NCBI GenBank assembly: GCA_009869945.1
Contig: WIXG01000495.1
Location: 1 to 47,036 of the forward strand
Direction: 5' to 3'
DNA length: 47,036 nt
Origin: Mesaphorura yosii
Taxonomy: Eukaryota > Arthropoda > Collembola > Poduromorpha > Tullbergiidae
Shown here in pieces: positions 1-13,600 of the stretch. Within the stretch, counting starts at the first letter, position 1, and each line of letters opens with the position of its first letter. The notes under the pieces were generated by a model. That model searched no databases. It was not told the origin of the DNA and was given only the letters and a program-made list of their open reading frames with translations. The position numbers were made by a program, and so were the translations under genes.

Positions 1-3000
1 TCATATAATCCCAGCATTTCATATGCAGCAAAAACCACCTTTCCATGTCCATCCGGAAGGCAGTTATTGGCTTCCAAAGTTGGAACTTTTTCATATGCTA
101 AAATGCACAGCGCACCAAATTCTCGTAAATACCCCACTGTGCAGAGTATACTAAAAGCCACGTGTTCGACTTTCTGTGGTGGGGGCAAAAGAATTCTTTT
201 GTTATTATTCGGCAATGTTTGATAAGTTAAATACGGACGTATCCCGAGGTGCTCATTTGTCAAATGTCATATTTCGCACATACTTGACGTTAATGCAAAC
301 TGTGCCAAGATTCAAGAATTAATGAATACAGGAAGTTGGGCTTCATTTACAAAATCCAAGGTACTTATGAAAAGTAGGAATAATTTTTCAGTGACACGTG
401 AGATTATACGGGAAATTGATTAACAGGCTGCTCCAAACAGAAAGGAACTAAAATTAGCTGGCAGAGATTAAAACGAACACTTGAAGAATATTTTCATACA
501 AAACTGGACTCCAAAGTCTTTAAAGTAGAACCTCCTCTTTGTTTTTATTTGGCTTCTTGTCTCAATTACGGTCAGATTTCACGAACGACTGGAAAAGGCG
601 GATTTACAGCGGAGTGAACTTTGAAAATGAGCTGGTTGGGTTTTGGAAATCTGAGCCAAGTGAGTGTACCACTTGCATGTTGAAATACCAGGCTGTCGTC
701 CCAAGAATGCATCAATTTTTGAAAAATTTGTCATGTTCTGAGTGCACACATGGGATGAGATGTTCTTACACTTAAACTTGTAGGGAGAACTCTGACACGT
801 TTCGGTCCATTCATAAACATGTGTTCGTCTGGCCAAGCGAAGCGTCGAGCTGAACACGAACACCCTGAAAAGCAAATAAGTCACCAAAATTATGCACTTC
901 TTCGTGTCCCCTTCTCAGCTTTCTTGTTGTGTAAAACCCACTCAACAATAATAGAGAACCTTAAACTCTGAAACCGAAAGGAAATTGTAACACTGTCAAA
1001 AGAATGGTGCCTGGTGCAGCTGCCAGCGTACGCGCGGCATAGAATCCAAGACCCAAAAATTTTTGATCAGTGGAGTCGACGAGTTTTGCATACTGGCACA
1101 ATACCACAACATCTTGGCTCTTGAGGTCGCAGCTCAACTCAGCCGCACGCAAATCCATATTTATTGCCTCTTCTACCGTCCTCACCGTTTGTCACAATAA
1201 AAATTAATACTGCGAGAAATTATGTATGTTCGTACATGTGTTTTCAAACTTATGGTTCGCTGACTCCGAAAATGTTCATCTTAGCCAAGTAAACCGCTAT
1301 AATTTTTGTCACTGAGGATTATTCTTCTGCGCCGTGTTGGCGTCCAACAATGAATTCTACAACAAAACGCGCAAGAGATAATAAATGTTTTTGTACTCCC
1401 AAGGATGGGAAATAAAAGGAATTGCGGAAAAACTGCAAAATACCTACCACATGGATAAACACAAAGGAAGAATTTTGGCACATGTGGTGGCAGTCGTGCT
1501 GTTCACACTTGTCATTTCTAATCCATAGAATTCTTCTGCTACAGACAAATGGAAGCGTAACAATAGAGTCGCAACATGAGAGATTTAGTCGTGCGAAACC
1601 GTTTCAGTCCTTACATACTCATATGCCATGTTTAGGCGAAATCCATTGTCATTTTCTAAGGAAAACCTGCGGTAAGTTTTGCACGAATCCATCCCGCATT
1701 CTCAGGAATGTTTCGAATTCGAGTGAAGCCGGCCAGGACACTTTCTGTCTTATAGGTCCGGTAGTAAAAATCTAATATCAGTAGTTTAATCGTTTTTTGC
1801 CTGGAAGAAATCCAGACGCCAGACGCAAATATAATAAGAGTCCGGTGCCGTTGCTTACATTTGTATGACTGCTAATGAATAACGTTGTGAAAGCTTTTCT
1901 GGTTGGTAGTCGATCTCAGAGCCGCAATTAAATAGTTGCGTTATTGCTTGGTGTTGGTTTACGATTTGGCTTCCGGCTCCAGGAAGTACGAAACAGCACT
2001 GTAAAGTGTGGCAGCCTGTACGATATTAAAGTTATTACGATCGCCGACGCTGAAGAACTGACCTTCAGCATTGCCTGGTGTTGGCATACATTTGTAGCTT
2101 CATAATATAATGTAGTCGGGAAACCGGGAAATTTATGAAATGTACTTATTTTCAGGCATTCATTTAATTTACTTCAATCTGCGTAAACCTCAGATGCTTC
2201 ATCAGACAAAGCACGTACGCACATTTTTGACAAGCATGTAAACTTGAGACTCCAATGATGATTATGATATTACATGTTACTTAATGATGATTTGCTGAAC
2301 GAGTCTGGCGTAAGTAATTTGTATTGCCTGCGGAAACTGCATAGAATATAATAATAGTATGCTACTAATGGACCATGAAAATTATGCACCATAAGATGCA
2401 ACTCATTTATGATGCATTGTTATAATCCGGTGTAAACGTTCAATTCGAAATAGAAATGCGTATCGAAGCATTTCGACATTAGCTCGGACCAGGAGAAGCC
2501 GACCGTCGAAGACTTGACTGCGCCTCGCAAGACTGATGCTGATTTGACTCACCCGAGTTCGTCTCTTCACCATCTTCTCGTGCAATGTTCATGGTTTTAA
2601 TTTGTGTGGCCGCATGAACATGCTGTAAAAAATTATAAACAAGAACATTAATGTTCATTATTGCCTAAAAAGGACAATACATCAATGCGTTTTTTATCTA
2701 CCATTGTAAGTAGATTTGGATAGCGGACGGTGCGCATAGGTGCATGATTAGACTGTCGTAACTCGCAGTTCGTAAAGTTTTCTGAGAGGATATTCGACGT
2801 CCGACAAGCCGAAATGCTTTCGCATTCCTAGGAGCTTCTTCGACTTGCACATATACCCTCTGCAAAAATCGTATTCTCCCATCCCATTTATGCACAGACT
2901 GTGACAGATTATTCAATCTTGTGGAGCGCGGTTATTTGTTGGTAAACAGTTGTTTGTGATCCGGATTCCTTACAGGAGAGAGCTTTCAGCTCTGTTAGTT

Positions 3001-3330
3001 TGTTCTAGATCAGAAAAGACACTAGGACAAAAATAAGCCTTTAGCCAGCAAAATGAAACAAAAGCACATCCACAATATCGTCGATTTAATTTTCATAAGT
3101 CTCCTTGCAATGCTGTAATCTAATACTATGGGGGAGATGAGTGAATGGGTTTATAGGTCGGGGAACTCATAAGAATGCTTGCCGTGAATGCGTAAGACAA
3201 AGCTGCATAATCTATGAATTCGCATTATGACATACGTATTATTTCCATAAACATTGTAGCAAGGGCCTTTGCCTTGCCCTGAAAGATGTGTGAAAATGAT
3301 CCGTTTTCCTATTCAGGACTCATGCCATTG

Positions 3331-3376
3331 TTGGGATAAGGTAGGATAAGACTAGGGTAAGGTAGGTTGGGGTAAG
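3331..3376 (+). repeat. G-rich degenerate GGTA/GGATAAG repeat
   Basis: About 46 bases carry repeated short G runs separated by TAA, TA or TT (GGGATAAGG, TAGGATAAG, AGGGTAAGG, TAGGTTGGGG). The units are irregular. It faintly resembles a scrambled arthropod telomere unit (TTAGG), but no consecutive TTAGG copies are present. It could form a weak two-tier G-quadruplex. No function is assigned. Confidence 0.4.
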
Positions 3377-4512
3377 TACTGGCTGACTTGGAAATTGGGT
3401 TTCTGAAAGCACCAATAGACAACACAAGCAAAAACAGAACAGAATCTGTGCGTCAAAAGTGAAATGGAATTAGTATTTGTACTTTATGAAGTTAAATAGA
3501 AAAGCATTAAAAAGGACTAACGTTCGTCCGTCCTTTATTTGACATCTGGTAAAGAGTAAACGATACCCATGTGCAATGTGCTCCGTCCGAGCAGCTCAGC
3601 AGCGGTGGATTAAGACCCTCCTGCATATTTCCATTACCGTTCCAAGTCCCAGACTAAATGCTAGTCACTGCACACTTGGTTAAAATTACACGAAAGTCCA
3701 TTCCGCAGTAGCAAAATAAATAAACAATTCTTTCAGTCAAGCCCTTACTTTATTTTTTCATCTTGAACAGGATTTTGATAGTCGTATTGACAGAAAACGC
3801 TTCTGGACTTTAAGAGACTGAAGATTAGGTCACCTTCTTACAATGAAACGAAAGGCATTTCAGCTGGGCCAAGTTCAGCCTGTAATGAATAATGTCTAAT
3901 CGAGTGCTCAATGCTTTCATTGTTGAGCTGAGCTGCTGCATTCCAACCCCAATCCAAGAACCCAAGCTGTTTGAAATCAATATCTTTGAAAATTGAAAAA
4001 TAAACATGAAATGTATTTTTAAATTCGGCTGAAAATGGAACTGTTGTAAAAGGCCAGGACAGAACTCAAGATCAAGACCAAGGGTAGAGGCTCTGTTATT
4101 TCATGGTTGAAAGTTGGCGGCTGTGCCTTGCGACAAAACATGAGCACTTGACCTAGCTGAATTCTGGGACACTAAGGTCAGACCAAATATCAACCTAGTA
4201 TTTTGTGCAGCATATCGTCACTTTGTCAAGAAATTATTCGGCGTTCGTTTTTAGAAAGAACAACGGGTTCCAGATACTTTTCTCATCAGTATGAATCCAA
4301 ATCCAATTCGCCTGTCTGTTCCATCTGAATATGAATTCAATATTCCTTTCATCCAATTGGATGCCTGTCTACAACCTGAACGCATATCTGTCAAAGTCGT
4401 TATTATTTTGAGATTGTCATTGTCTGCCTCGCCGTTGAATTGAGTTGCTGTCTTGTAACTGCAGAATTCATGCGCATCAGCAGTATTGGATTTGCCTTGT
4501 CCTTGTCGCAGC

Positions 4513-4533
4513 ATTGAATTTGTCAAATTCAAT
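4513..4533. repeat. Short perfect palindrome
   Basis: Two perfect 9-base arms (ATTGAATTT and AAATTCAAT) flank a 3-base centre. In this AT-leaning background a palindrome of this size can arise by chance. No terminator or operator role is implied. Confidence 0.45.
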
Positions 4534-7530
4534 ATTGCAACAACATTCTCTTGGAGAGTCGCGAGTAAGAGCAAGGCAGAAGAAAGTTGTCGCCTGTCGC
4601 AAAAGAATTCTCACATTCTACGAATATCATATCAAGCGCTATTCGCTATATTTAACTCGGATTTCTCAAACGTGGAACGCGGAAAGTGCAAGGTGGAAAG
4701 TAATCTCGTCTCGTTATACTCTGCCCTCTTCCTACTCTCGTTAACAGTATCCGAACCTGTGTTGAATAAAAAATTTGCCTGAACGCACCGAGCAACAGCA
4801 GATATGAGTTCAACCCGAAAAGCTAAGAAGCATTTCAGTGTGTGTGTATGTGTGTCTGCTTTCAGTGGAAACAATTTCTTGCTTTGAAAAATGAAGCGGA
4901 AACCGGTAGCTTGCACATCGGAATGAATTTCCCAGTCATCCAAGTGAACTCGTGCAAGAAGAAAGTTGGCGATATTTACCAACAAGTGCATAGGTTACTG
5001 CTACTCTGTTCGAATTCTGCACAAACTCATAGCTTCTATAGCTTCCTTCACTGTACTTTGTTTCGAGTTGACTTGTGTCAGATTTTTCAAAGCGAGAGAA
5101 AGCAATTTCAATCTGTAGTCTGTCACCAAGGTATGTTACAAGCTAGATTGAATTATTTCATGCAATACCGATTTGATTGTGATCCGGAGGTCGAAATTGG
5201 ATCGATTGCAGCTCGCTCGGATATACTTGTCTTTTCTCGTTCAGATTTAAGCAAGCAAAGCAAGGGCTATTGTCATTGTTTCATTAGAAGCACCGCATGA
5301 AAATTTAGGGCAATGCTGCCAGGGACATTTTTACGCCCCAACTGCTATCACAAAACATTGCCATCCTCCATGCTGTAACTCTTGGCTTGGTTATTGCGGC
5401 GGCAGCATGGAAAACTTCAGCCAACGGAGAGTTTCCATTCATGAATCTCGGTTGCCATACATCATCAAAAATTAAACCGACCGAGAAGGAGCCTGGCTGC
5501 TAGCCTCCTCACGGGACGCAATGTGCTGTGCAGGAAGTGCATGGAGTCAGGACGAGGATGAGACACAATCCACAGAGCAGAATGAAATAAATAATGGATG
5601 GCCACTGACAACGTAAGCGAGAAAGGGGAAATTTCATGCCGGGCAAAGGCGAATGTGCTTCCACTGCCACTGGATTTTTGCTAAGAACTAAACTAGGAAT
5701 GGGAACGAATTGTAACCTATTGTGTGAAAGTCGTGTAGTCCGACCGAGTGCAAGGAAATTCTGATTCTGTGAACGCGATTGTCCATTTCTATTCTGGGAG
5801 TCCAAATGTATCACACATTGTAGAAAGAACAGAAACAACACCCTGGCCTGTCCACTGTCGCTGTCTCCCTTGTAGCGAGCCATGAAACGTGTACCACCTT
5901 TTTGTGTGCATTGGATATTTTCCCTTTCACTGCGAGTCCGTGTCTGTGCTTGTCTGAGGCTTTGTGTACACATTACGCTTACGCACCGTCTAGGCATTAA
6001 GTGCAATGTACCCTCATCTCCAAGCGTGAGGTACTAAACAGAACAGAGCCAAAGTTAGAGCCAGTTGCAGTTTATCTTTGGAAGGGTAAAGATCTCCGTT
6101 ACACCATCCTCATCGTTGAAGCCGTTGTTCTCGTCGTGCATCGCATCTGCAAGTGCATCTGTTCGATCGGACATTGTCACAATTTATTGTTGAAGTTGTG
6201 ACTACGCGAATTTCTTTGGAATTAAAATTCTCGCCGGTACGTGAACCGTGGATTGTGATTCAAGTTCAAGAAATAAAAGCCGCATTTATTTGCAATCTTG
6301 ATCAAAGATCTTGGACATCGCGTCGCATGGTTTGTACAAAAGTTGAGTACGCATAAACAAGTCATAATTATCTAAACCTCGTTCGCATCAGTTTTAATTG
6401 ACCAGTTTGTCAAGAAACTCCTCATTCAAAACGCGTAACGCATAAACAAGAAGTCATCGGGTGCTGTGCTGCGTGAACTCATGAACAAGGCAAGCAGTAG
6501 GAAGTGCGTGAGTGCAGGTGTGACTGACTTGAGTTGCAGTGACACAAAAATTACAAAAAGTTGAGACTTGATAATTTATAGCCTCAAATTGATTCGACGC
6601 TACGCGTACACGCATTGTTCATGTTTTGAGTTCCGATTAGTATTCTGCGCCCATTTGCGTAAGTACGACAGAACAACCTCAAAACCAACAACGAAACTTG
6701 GAAACTTGTACCGAAAGGGAAGGGGTCATTACAATAAATTTATAGTCACAAGTTGTACTTGTCAAAAATTGGCAAAAAATTCGACGCTGAACAGTGGGAG
6801 AGAATTTCGGCAGACGATTTGCGAGTTGTGATTTCTCCAAAAAATACACGGATTCTTGAATTCTCATTCTTCAAAAGGTGGGTTTGTATCTTTGCCTCTT
6901 GCAAGAGCATTTAAACATTTAAATTAACCACTCCGCTGCCCCTTGAAATTGAGACAAGTTCAATCCATCTCCAATGCTCATTGTTGTGACGAAGGGAAGT
7001 TTGCATTAGAAGTATTTATGACTCTTTCGCACAATTAAATGTTTACATGCCATTATAAATTCCTTCGTGACTTTATGATGTTCGTTTCGTTTGTTGACTT
7101 GAACTCCAGTAAAGTAAAACAAAGTTACAATATCTTTCAGTTTGTGGACAAGCAATGTTTGGCTTTTATACTTTCTTCGAAATGCGAGACACTTCACTTG
7201 TACTTGTACGTGCAGTACAATGCATGCGTCCTCTCCTCGTGCACGATTACTGGAGGGACGATGGACAAGTGATTTAGTGATGTCTTCAAACTGATTTATT
7301 TGACCTGACTGAGTAAATTAAGTTGTTCTCCGAGTCTTAGCTTTACGCATGTATATGATTCCTTGCATCATGCCTCTTCGTATAAAGCAATTCAAGGGAG
7401 ATTTATCCAACTTGAGCTAGCCGAATCTTTGATTCTCGTCCTCATCTGCATCTCATTTCATTGTTCACATTCTTACCTTTCTTACGCGTTCTTATTCTGG
7501 TTCTTGCCCAACAATGTGCACAGTGCTGTG

Positions 7531-7574
7531 GCATTGGCATTGGCATTGGCATTGGCATTGGCATTGGCATTGGC
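7531..7574. repeat. Hexanucleotide microsatellite (GCATTG)7
   Basis: Seven consecutive perfect copies of GCATTG are followed by a partial copy. A six-base unit with no stop codon in any frame creates spurious open frames on both strands (Ala-Leu, Trp-His, Ala-Asn and Met-Pro dipeptide runs), which should not be read as genes. The array directly abuts a tRNA-like segment whose minus-strand 3' side faces it, as expected for the simple-repeat tail of a SINE. Confidence 0.93.
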
Positions 7575-7650
7575 ACTTGGGACTTCGAACCAGCGACCAG
7601 GTGAGCGTAGTCTGTTGGTCGGTCGTGGTGTGGAAGATAAATGAATATCA
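7575..7650 (-). mobile_element. Probable tRNA-derived SINE fragment ending in the hexamer tail
   Basis: On the minus strand, positions 7,581-7,600 read CTGGTCGCTGGTTCGAAGTC, which matches the RNA polymerase III B box and T-arm (GGTTCGANNCC) with a plausible GGTCG lead-in as found in many tRNA-derived SINEs. It is followed by CCC, AAGTGCC and then the (AATGCC)n array. No convincing A box is visible 30-60 bases upstream (higher plus coordinates), so this is a decayed or truncated copy, or a chance B box beside a microsatellite. The 5' limit is a guess. No target-site duplication was identified. Confidence 0.45.
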
Positions 7651-10600
7651 TTTATCAGTAATATTACTCCCAAACGCAGCGTTACCCGCGAAGGATTGAA
7701 CTTTCGATCCATGTTCACGGTCTTTAAGAGCAACAACTGCGCTGAATTGCTACGGTTATGGTTATAGGTTATTACTTATTCCCTTTCCACATTTGCGACT
7801 GTGGTGTGGCCATGCCAGGCTGGCGTCGCGCATTTCTGCAATACAGCAGAATGGGGCAAGTGGGATTCTGCATCATGTTGATGACTTGGAATTTGTGGGC
7901 CATAAAACTGGGCGAACGCAAAAATAAGACGACGGTGAATTTATGGGCGAGTTGCTGAATATGAAGGTAACATGTTTAAGATCAATAAAGTCTAATACAT
8001 TCCGGGACGTGAATGGTCTGCCTAAAAGGTGCGAATACACTTCCGACGTTGCTATCAGTCGTGTCCCTCGGTCGCTGTCATTTATTGGTCACGCTTCCGA
8101 ATCAGGCAATTGGATTTCATTTTTATGTGCGGCCACTTTTATTTATAACCGTTGCTGTTTTCGTTTTTACATACATCGAATGTAAATGTAACTGCATGGC
8201 CGAGCTTGGGTTGTGTACATTGGTAAATGGTTTACGACCCTCCTGCTTTAGATTTCTCGACCATGGCAATAGCAGTGCACTGCTATGCTAACTTTAGAGG
8301 TTATTCCCTTCGAAAAGCTATTTATCTTGGTGCTAATGGACACTACATGAATTTCATGACTGTAAATTACACCAGGAGTCGAATTTTCCGTGTTGGCCTA
8401 CTCTCCAGACACGGCCACTCGTCCACTCTTAACGCAAAATCTGTTCCGACAATATTTCATGTCATCTTTATTTTTGCCGCGGCGTGCTTTGCGATGAACC
8501 GGCTACACTGCAATCTCGTGCTAACAAATTACGCACGGACGCAGGCAGGCTGAAAACGTGATCGAGTGTCTACACCCGCAAACAATGTTCATAGACATGA
8601 ATCTTCAAACTCAAACGCTCGTTTGCGCCTAGCGTGAATTTCAATGCAGACCTATTTTCGTGTATCGTTTGCGAAGAAGATGAATGGAATGATTTAAAAT
8701 TACGCTTTATTTTCAGCAGACAGAAGACCGACTTGCTTGTGCGTGTTCGGATGTCAATCGTTAATAATAAATTATTATCCGTACCTCTGCATTACCATTA
8801 TCAAACATTTATTACACCTATCACGCTTCTCACGTTTTCCGAAACCAAGCCGTGTTGTGTTTTGCGCCCACACTTCTCTGCTCTCTTGGCTCGCCTCTAA
8901 TGTCGAGGAAATCGGCAGGCCTGGCTCGGCTTGACACTGAGGAAAGCTTCACGAGTTACTAATTAATTGAATCTGCAAGAATGAATGTTGCCAATAATGG
9001 CTGAGAGTTAACATCTTCATTATTATTGTTATTACTCGCGCCATGCCATGTCTGGCCTTACGTTCCTCATAAACTGAATAGAATTTGGGCTGGGCGTATT
9101 CAGATATTTCCATTCCAGAGCTCACTTGAAAAACTTGAATAGAAATTGTGGAACCGTGATTCCAATTCCACTATTCAAGTATGAATATTTCTCTTTGATG
9201 ATGGGTTTAGCGTGTGCGTTGCCGAATGTAATCCTTCAGCACGACAACGGCGTTTGAATGTGAAGGATTATTTAATTGCATACTTGTTCACATTAGAATA
9301 ACGTAAAGCATGAATCATAATATTTGTGCGTCTACATTTCGATGGACTCGACACGGCCGGACAGCACTTGCAACTTGCCGTGATCTCCGAGGAACATTAC
9401 AAAATCTGTAAACAGCACTACTTTCGACTTGACTCTCTTGTATGGCGTGCTCCTGCTAAACTGTTGATTATCTCTTGTAGAATTACGATTTGTGTATTTT
9501 TACAACGGAATCAGCACAAGGTACGAAAAACGTAACGTATAAAGATTTGCAATTTGTAATCATTTGCAGATGTAGAGCTATTACAAGTGTCTTAATTCAT
9601 TAAACCTCACTGATAAAATTAACCAATCAGTCGAATAGTATTCGCTAGTATTGTTGTCTGCCAAGCACACAAATCAACTCCTAACACATTTCATGTTCAC
9701 GAGTATGAAATCTCGTGTGTGCTGTACGCGTTTACTTCGGCTGCCTCGTAGCTTTCCACAGCGTAAGCACTAATTTGCGACTTCCAGGCGACTGCGACTT
9801 TTAACAACTTCCTCTTCCATCTACGTCCAAGTCAACGTTTCATATTGCTCTTGAGTTGAAAATATTGTTGGGAGTTGGTCCAGAATCCTTCAACCAAATT
9901 GGTAACTGCTTGACAGGGACAAGTCAAAGCTCAAAGACTACGACCCACAAATATATATTAATGAAAGAGCATCATTGTCCCGCTTTGGTCAATAATCTTT
10001 CTATTATTCCATTACTCAGCAGATGAGTTGGAGCTTTACAATTTTCCGATGAATGTACCACTTTTACGGAATGAGGAGCACCGTACAAACGAACGAGTGC
10101 ACAACACACAAACAAATAACTTATATGTTCATTGCTCTCATCTCATGTTCCATGCGTAGTTGCTTGCTGCTTTGAGGTTTTGCTCGTTGAGTAATGTTTT
10201 TGTATTTTATCTGACCATTACCATCTCCGCAACAATAAAAACTGGAACCGTGGACCGTGGCTGGCGTTTGGCAAGAGTACTTCTACTACTCTGTAATGAA
10301 TAGCCAGCGCCAGACAGTCAGCAAGAGACTGACGAGTCAGAAAAGGATGGAAAATATTTAAGCAAAGAGCATGAAGCATTCTATTCATTCCAGTTTGCAG
10401 GCGCTGGACTTTTAGTATTATTAATCCCTCTGTCACTGGGAAAACATCATAATTGGTTTGGAACCAATATCAGGCCCCGGATCTCATGCCAAGTAATACG
10501 CCAGAATGAAACCAGCCAGTCAGCTGAACCATAATCTGATTCTTTCTACTAGTGAATCACGAGCGCGACGTCGACGCACTTCACCAGTGTGAGACCGAGT

Positions 10601-13600
10601 CTGAGTGTTTGTGCGCCTAATTAATATTCCAATGTCAAAGAGGATACATCATCATCACAGAATCATAAAGTGAATGCAAGGCGATAGGCGAGTCGAGTTC
10701 GAGTTTCCGAGTGCTGGCGTGGCGACTGGTCGGAGCTCCAGCAGGCAGACACACTTCATTGTAATCGCGATAATGCTCACCCGCACAGACTGATTCTTTG
10801 TCAAGAGAGAAAAACACATTACTTCCACTCGAAGAATTAAGTCTTTTCTGTTTATGTGTTCCTCCGAAAAATTCTGAAATTATAACCGAAAGCATTAAAA
10901 GCCTTTCCCCTACTTGACTTTTCGCTGAGCTACGAGCGAGCAACAATGGATTAATGTGTCGCTTTGCAATTTTATAATTCAGAGCGCTGTCATTTTCAGA
11001 AATATCCAATGCAGGCATTTTTCGACGCATTCACATTCTGATGCATGAGTCGCCTTGATATCCAATATGCAGAGCAGAGCTGCGAAGCGAGAAGAGTCGA
11101 ATTCAAAAGAATGTAGGCGCAAGAGAAAGTCGCAAGAAACAGTCGGAAGGAAGGAAATGAAGTCATGAAACCATGCAGCCATATCGAAGCCATCTTGCTT
11201 GCTTGCCACGCTGCCGGAGAGATTTCCAAAGAGGAAGGAAGCGAAAAGATCGAGTCGCGTGGCTTTTATTTTAAAAATGCACATATAAGATATAAAACAA
11301 TTTTGTCGGCTTGAATTTTTCTGCTGTTCTCAGTCACACTCGCACTGGCAATGGCAGCAGTCACTCTTTTATCGTATTTCTATTGTTCTCATTATTATTT
11401 CAGATCCACTGAACGTTGCGCCGAGCTCCTTTCACCAAGCACCGCCATGGCGAAGCGAACGTTCTTTATCCGCTTTGCTTCGCTGTTCTCCTGCTGGCCC
11501 CTAAGAAGATTGTGCATGCATTTTTCGAAATCCATCAAAATAATAATAAAATAATTCGTGACTGCTTCCTCCATCCAACGCAGGGTGGGAGTGGCAGGAG
11601 ACTGACGACTGACTGCTTTGAATTGCAGTATTTAATACTGAATTTCCATGGCTGTTTAGCTTTCTGAGTGGAATGCGTAGATTCTTTTCCTGGAATTAGA
11701 TCTCTCGTCCTGTCCTCGTCCGTGTATTCGGTATTCATGTGAAACACGAGAACTGCACACACAAGTAGATTCAAAATTACTTTCATTGAATCCCTCCGAG
11801 TGCCGGCTTGGCTAGGCTTGGCGCGGCTCGAGTGCGGTGTTCGCAGTGCAGGAAATGTGTGCTCGGATTTATTTGTACGTATCTCATTCAATTTTTTTCA
11901 AAGTGCATTTTCGAGTTCAGTCAACCGGAAACTGTGTATTGGCTCTTTCACTTATCAGCAGTTTTCCCTGCGCCACGTAATCTTTAGCCGGTAAAGGATT
12001 TGAGGATGATAGACTGCATTTCAACAGGAATGAGAGGAATTCAGATCAGCCAGATCAGTCGACTGAAGAGGAAGGGACGAAACAAAAATTGAACATGTTC
12101 ATCGTTCTATCTTTCACGTTTTCCTCGTCCGAGACAGACAACATGTCATATCAAGAGTACAGAGCACAAATGGCAAGTCCCACCGTGAACGGTGTCCAAT
12201 GTCGTGTGCTGCACATACGTAATTTAGAGACCTATCTTTCGTTCCGCTTGACCAAGCTCTGATTGATTATCGATCGTGCCGGAGACACTTCTTGCCAATA
12301 TCCGCATTTGTCCTGGTACAGGCGACAAGAATAAAGTTTCAATATCACGGTTCCTACAGACCCAATTCCAATTCATCATGTATCACTTCTGCTTCCGATC
12401 AATATGATGATCATGGGAGAACTTGGCACGGCCATGGTGCTTCACACATCAATGACTTATGTATTGGTGAAACTGGCATTAAATTGGGATCTGTGGAATC
12501 TATAAACTTCTTACATTACCACTAGTGAAATTTTTGCTTGATTAAACTGTAATTTCCCCACAAAATGTCCTTATTTCAAAAAGCCATAGTAGCTTCCTAT
12601 ACTTATGAGTTCGACGTGGACTTGGCCAAACGTGTACGGCAAAAATCAAAGGCGACGGCAGCTGGATTTTATTAACAGGAAATACTCTCGAAATTTTTGG
12701 CGTCATTTCGTCATTTTTCTGGTGCCAGAGATTTACATTCTCAAAAATCAAACATTTATTACACTGAATGTGGTCAACTTTAGCGTGCGAGCGACTTGTC
12801 GACAGGCGACAGCGATCAGTTCATTCTTTATTCACTGGTTTGGCGTGACGCCTGACACAGCGTCTCTTGCCGACGGCTCTACAGCCTACCCCATTCATTT
12901 TTCTCGAGTAATACAGATTATTTTGTTATCTTTCCGGCAGCGCTTCAGTAAACAAATATTTTTATAATACCGACTGCGAATACGATTATATTCGTCTGGT
13001 GCCTCTCCGCTATTGTGCCTTGCTGCTGTGTGTAAGATTATGAATTTACGTCCACGGATTATCGGACTTTGTGAACACATTGACACGATCGCCGCCAATG
13101 TAGAAAAATTTACACAACAAAAGTGTGATCTGCGAAACTGCTATGCAATGAATAATAAAATCTTTTATTGCACGACCCAACTTTGTACTACCACATGTGA
13201 ATTTTATCGATAGAGACTTTGTCCGACAATGCATAAAGAAAGCAGAGGCATACAAAGCAACTTTCTTGCTGTTCACTTCAACTGTTCACAACTGCAACTA
13301 CGAGGAATCGTTCTTTTGTATTTCAAGATAAATTTATCAAGAGGAGACAGGGTAATTTACATTTTGTAAAAATTTTACTTCTGCGTCCCACTTTTAAACC
13401 AACCCGACAGCGTTTTCTGTGGTCCATGAAGAAATTTCAAATTTTGCAGCACTCTGAAGTTCTACCCTTAAATTGTGAACTCATTACTGGACTGTCTCAT
13501 TGAAATGCATGGAAATTGGTTCGCTTTCTTTTATACAATGCGCACAGGTAGGCTAGTCGAGTACGGGAGTGTCTAGGCGAAAGTTGTAAATTAGCATTAA

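Larger units (their letters stand above)
1..7530. other. Non-coding DNA upstream of the robo start exon, first part
   Basis: No gene is recognisable here on either strand. Open frames are short or of random-looking composition, and none shows a known domain. Visible landmarks are a G-rich degenerate repeat at 3,331-3,376, a perfect 9-bp-arm palindrome at 4,513-4,533 and a short GT run near 4,838-4,855. It is either intergenic DNA or an intron following an unseen 5' untranslated exon of the downstream Robo gene. The sequence alone does not decide between these. Confidence 0.6.

Noticed and set aside
4842..5300. 152-codon plus-strand open frame
   Set aside because: It begins at a non-ATG codon inside a GT run, has no recognisable domain, and frames this long are expected occasionally in 47 kb read six ways.
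5509..6006. 165-codon minus-strand open frame
   Set aside because: The longest frame in the window, but composition looks random (Ser, Arg and Cys scattered), with no domain, and no splice or codon signature supports it.
7363..7736. Open frames with Ala-Leu, Trp-His, Ala-Asn and Met-Pro repeats
   Set aside because: They are produced by the stop-free hexamer microsatellite at 7,531-7,574 read in different frames.
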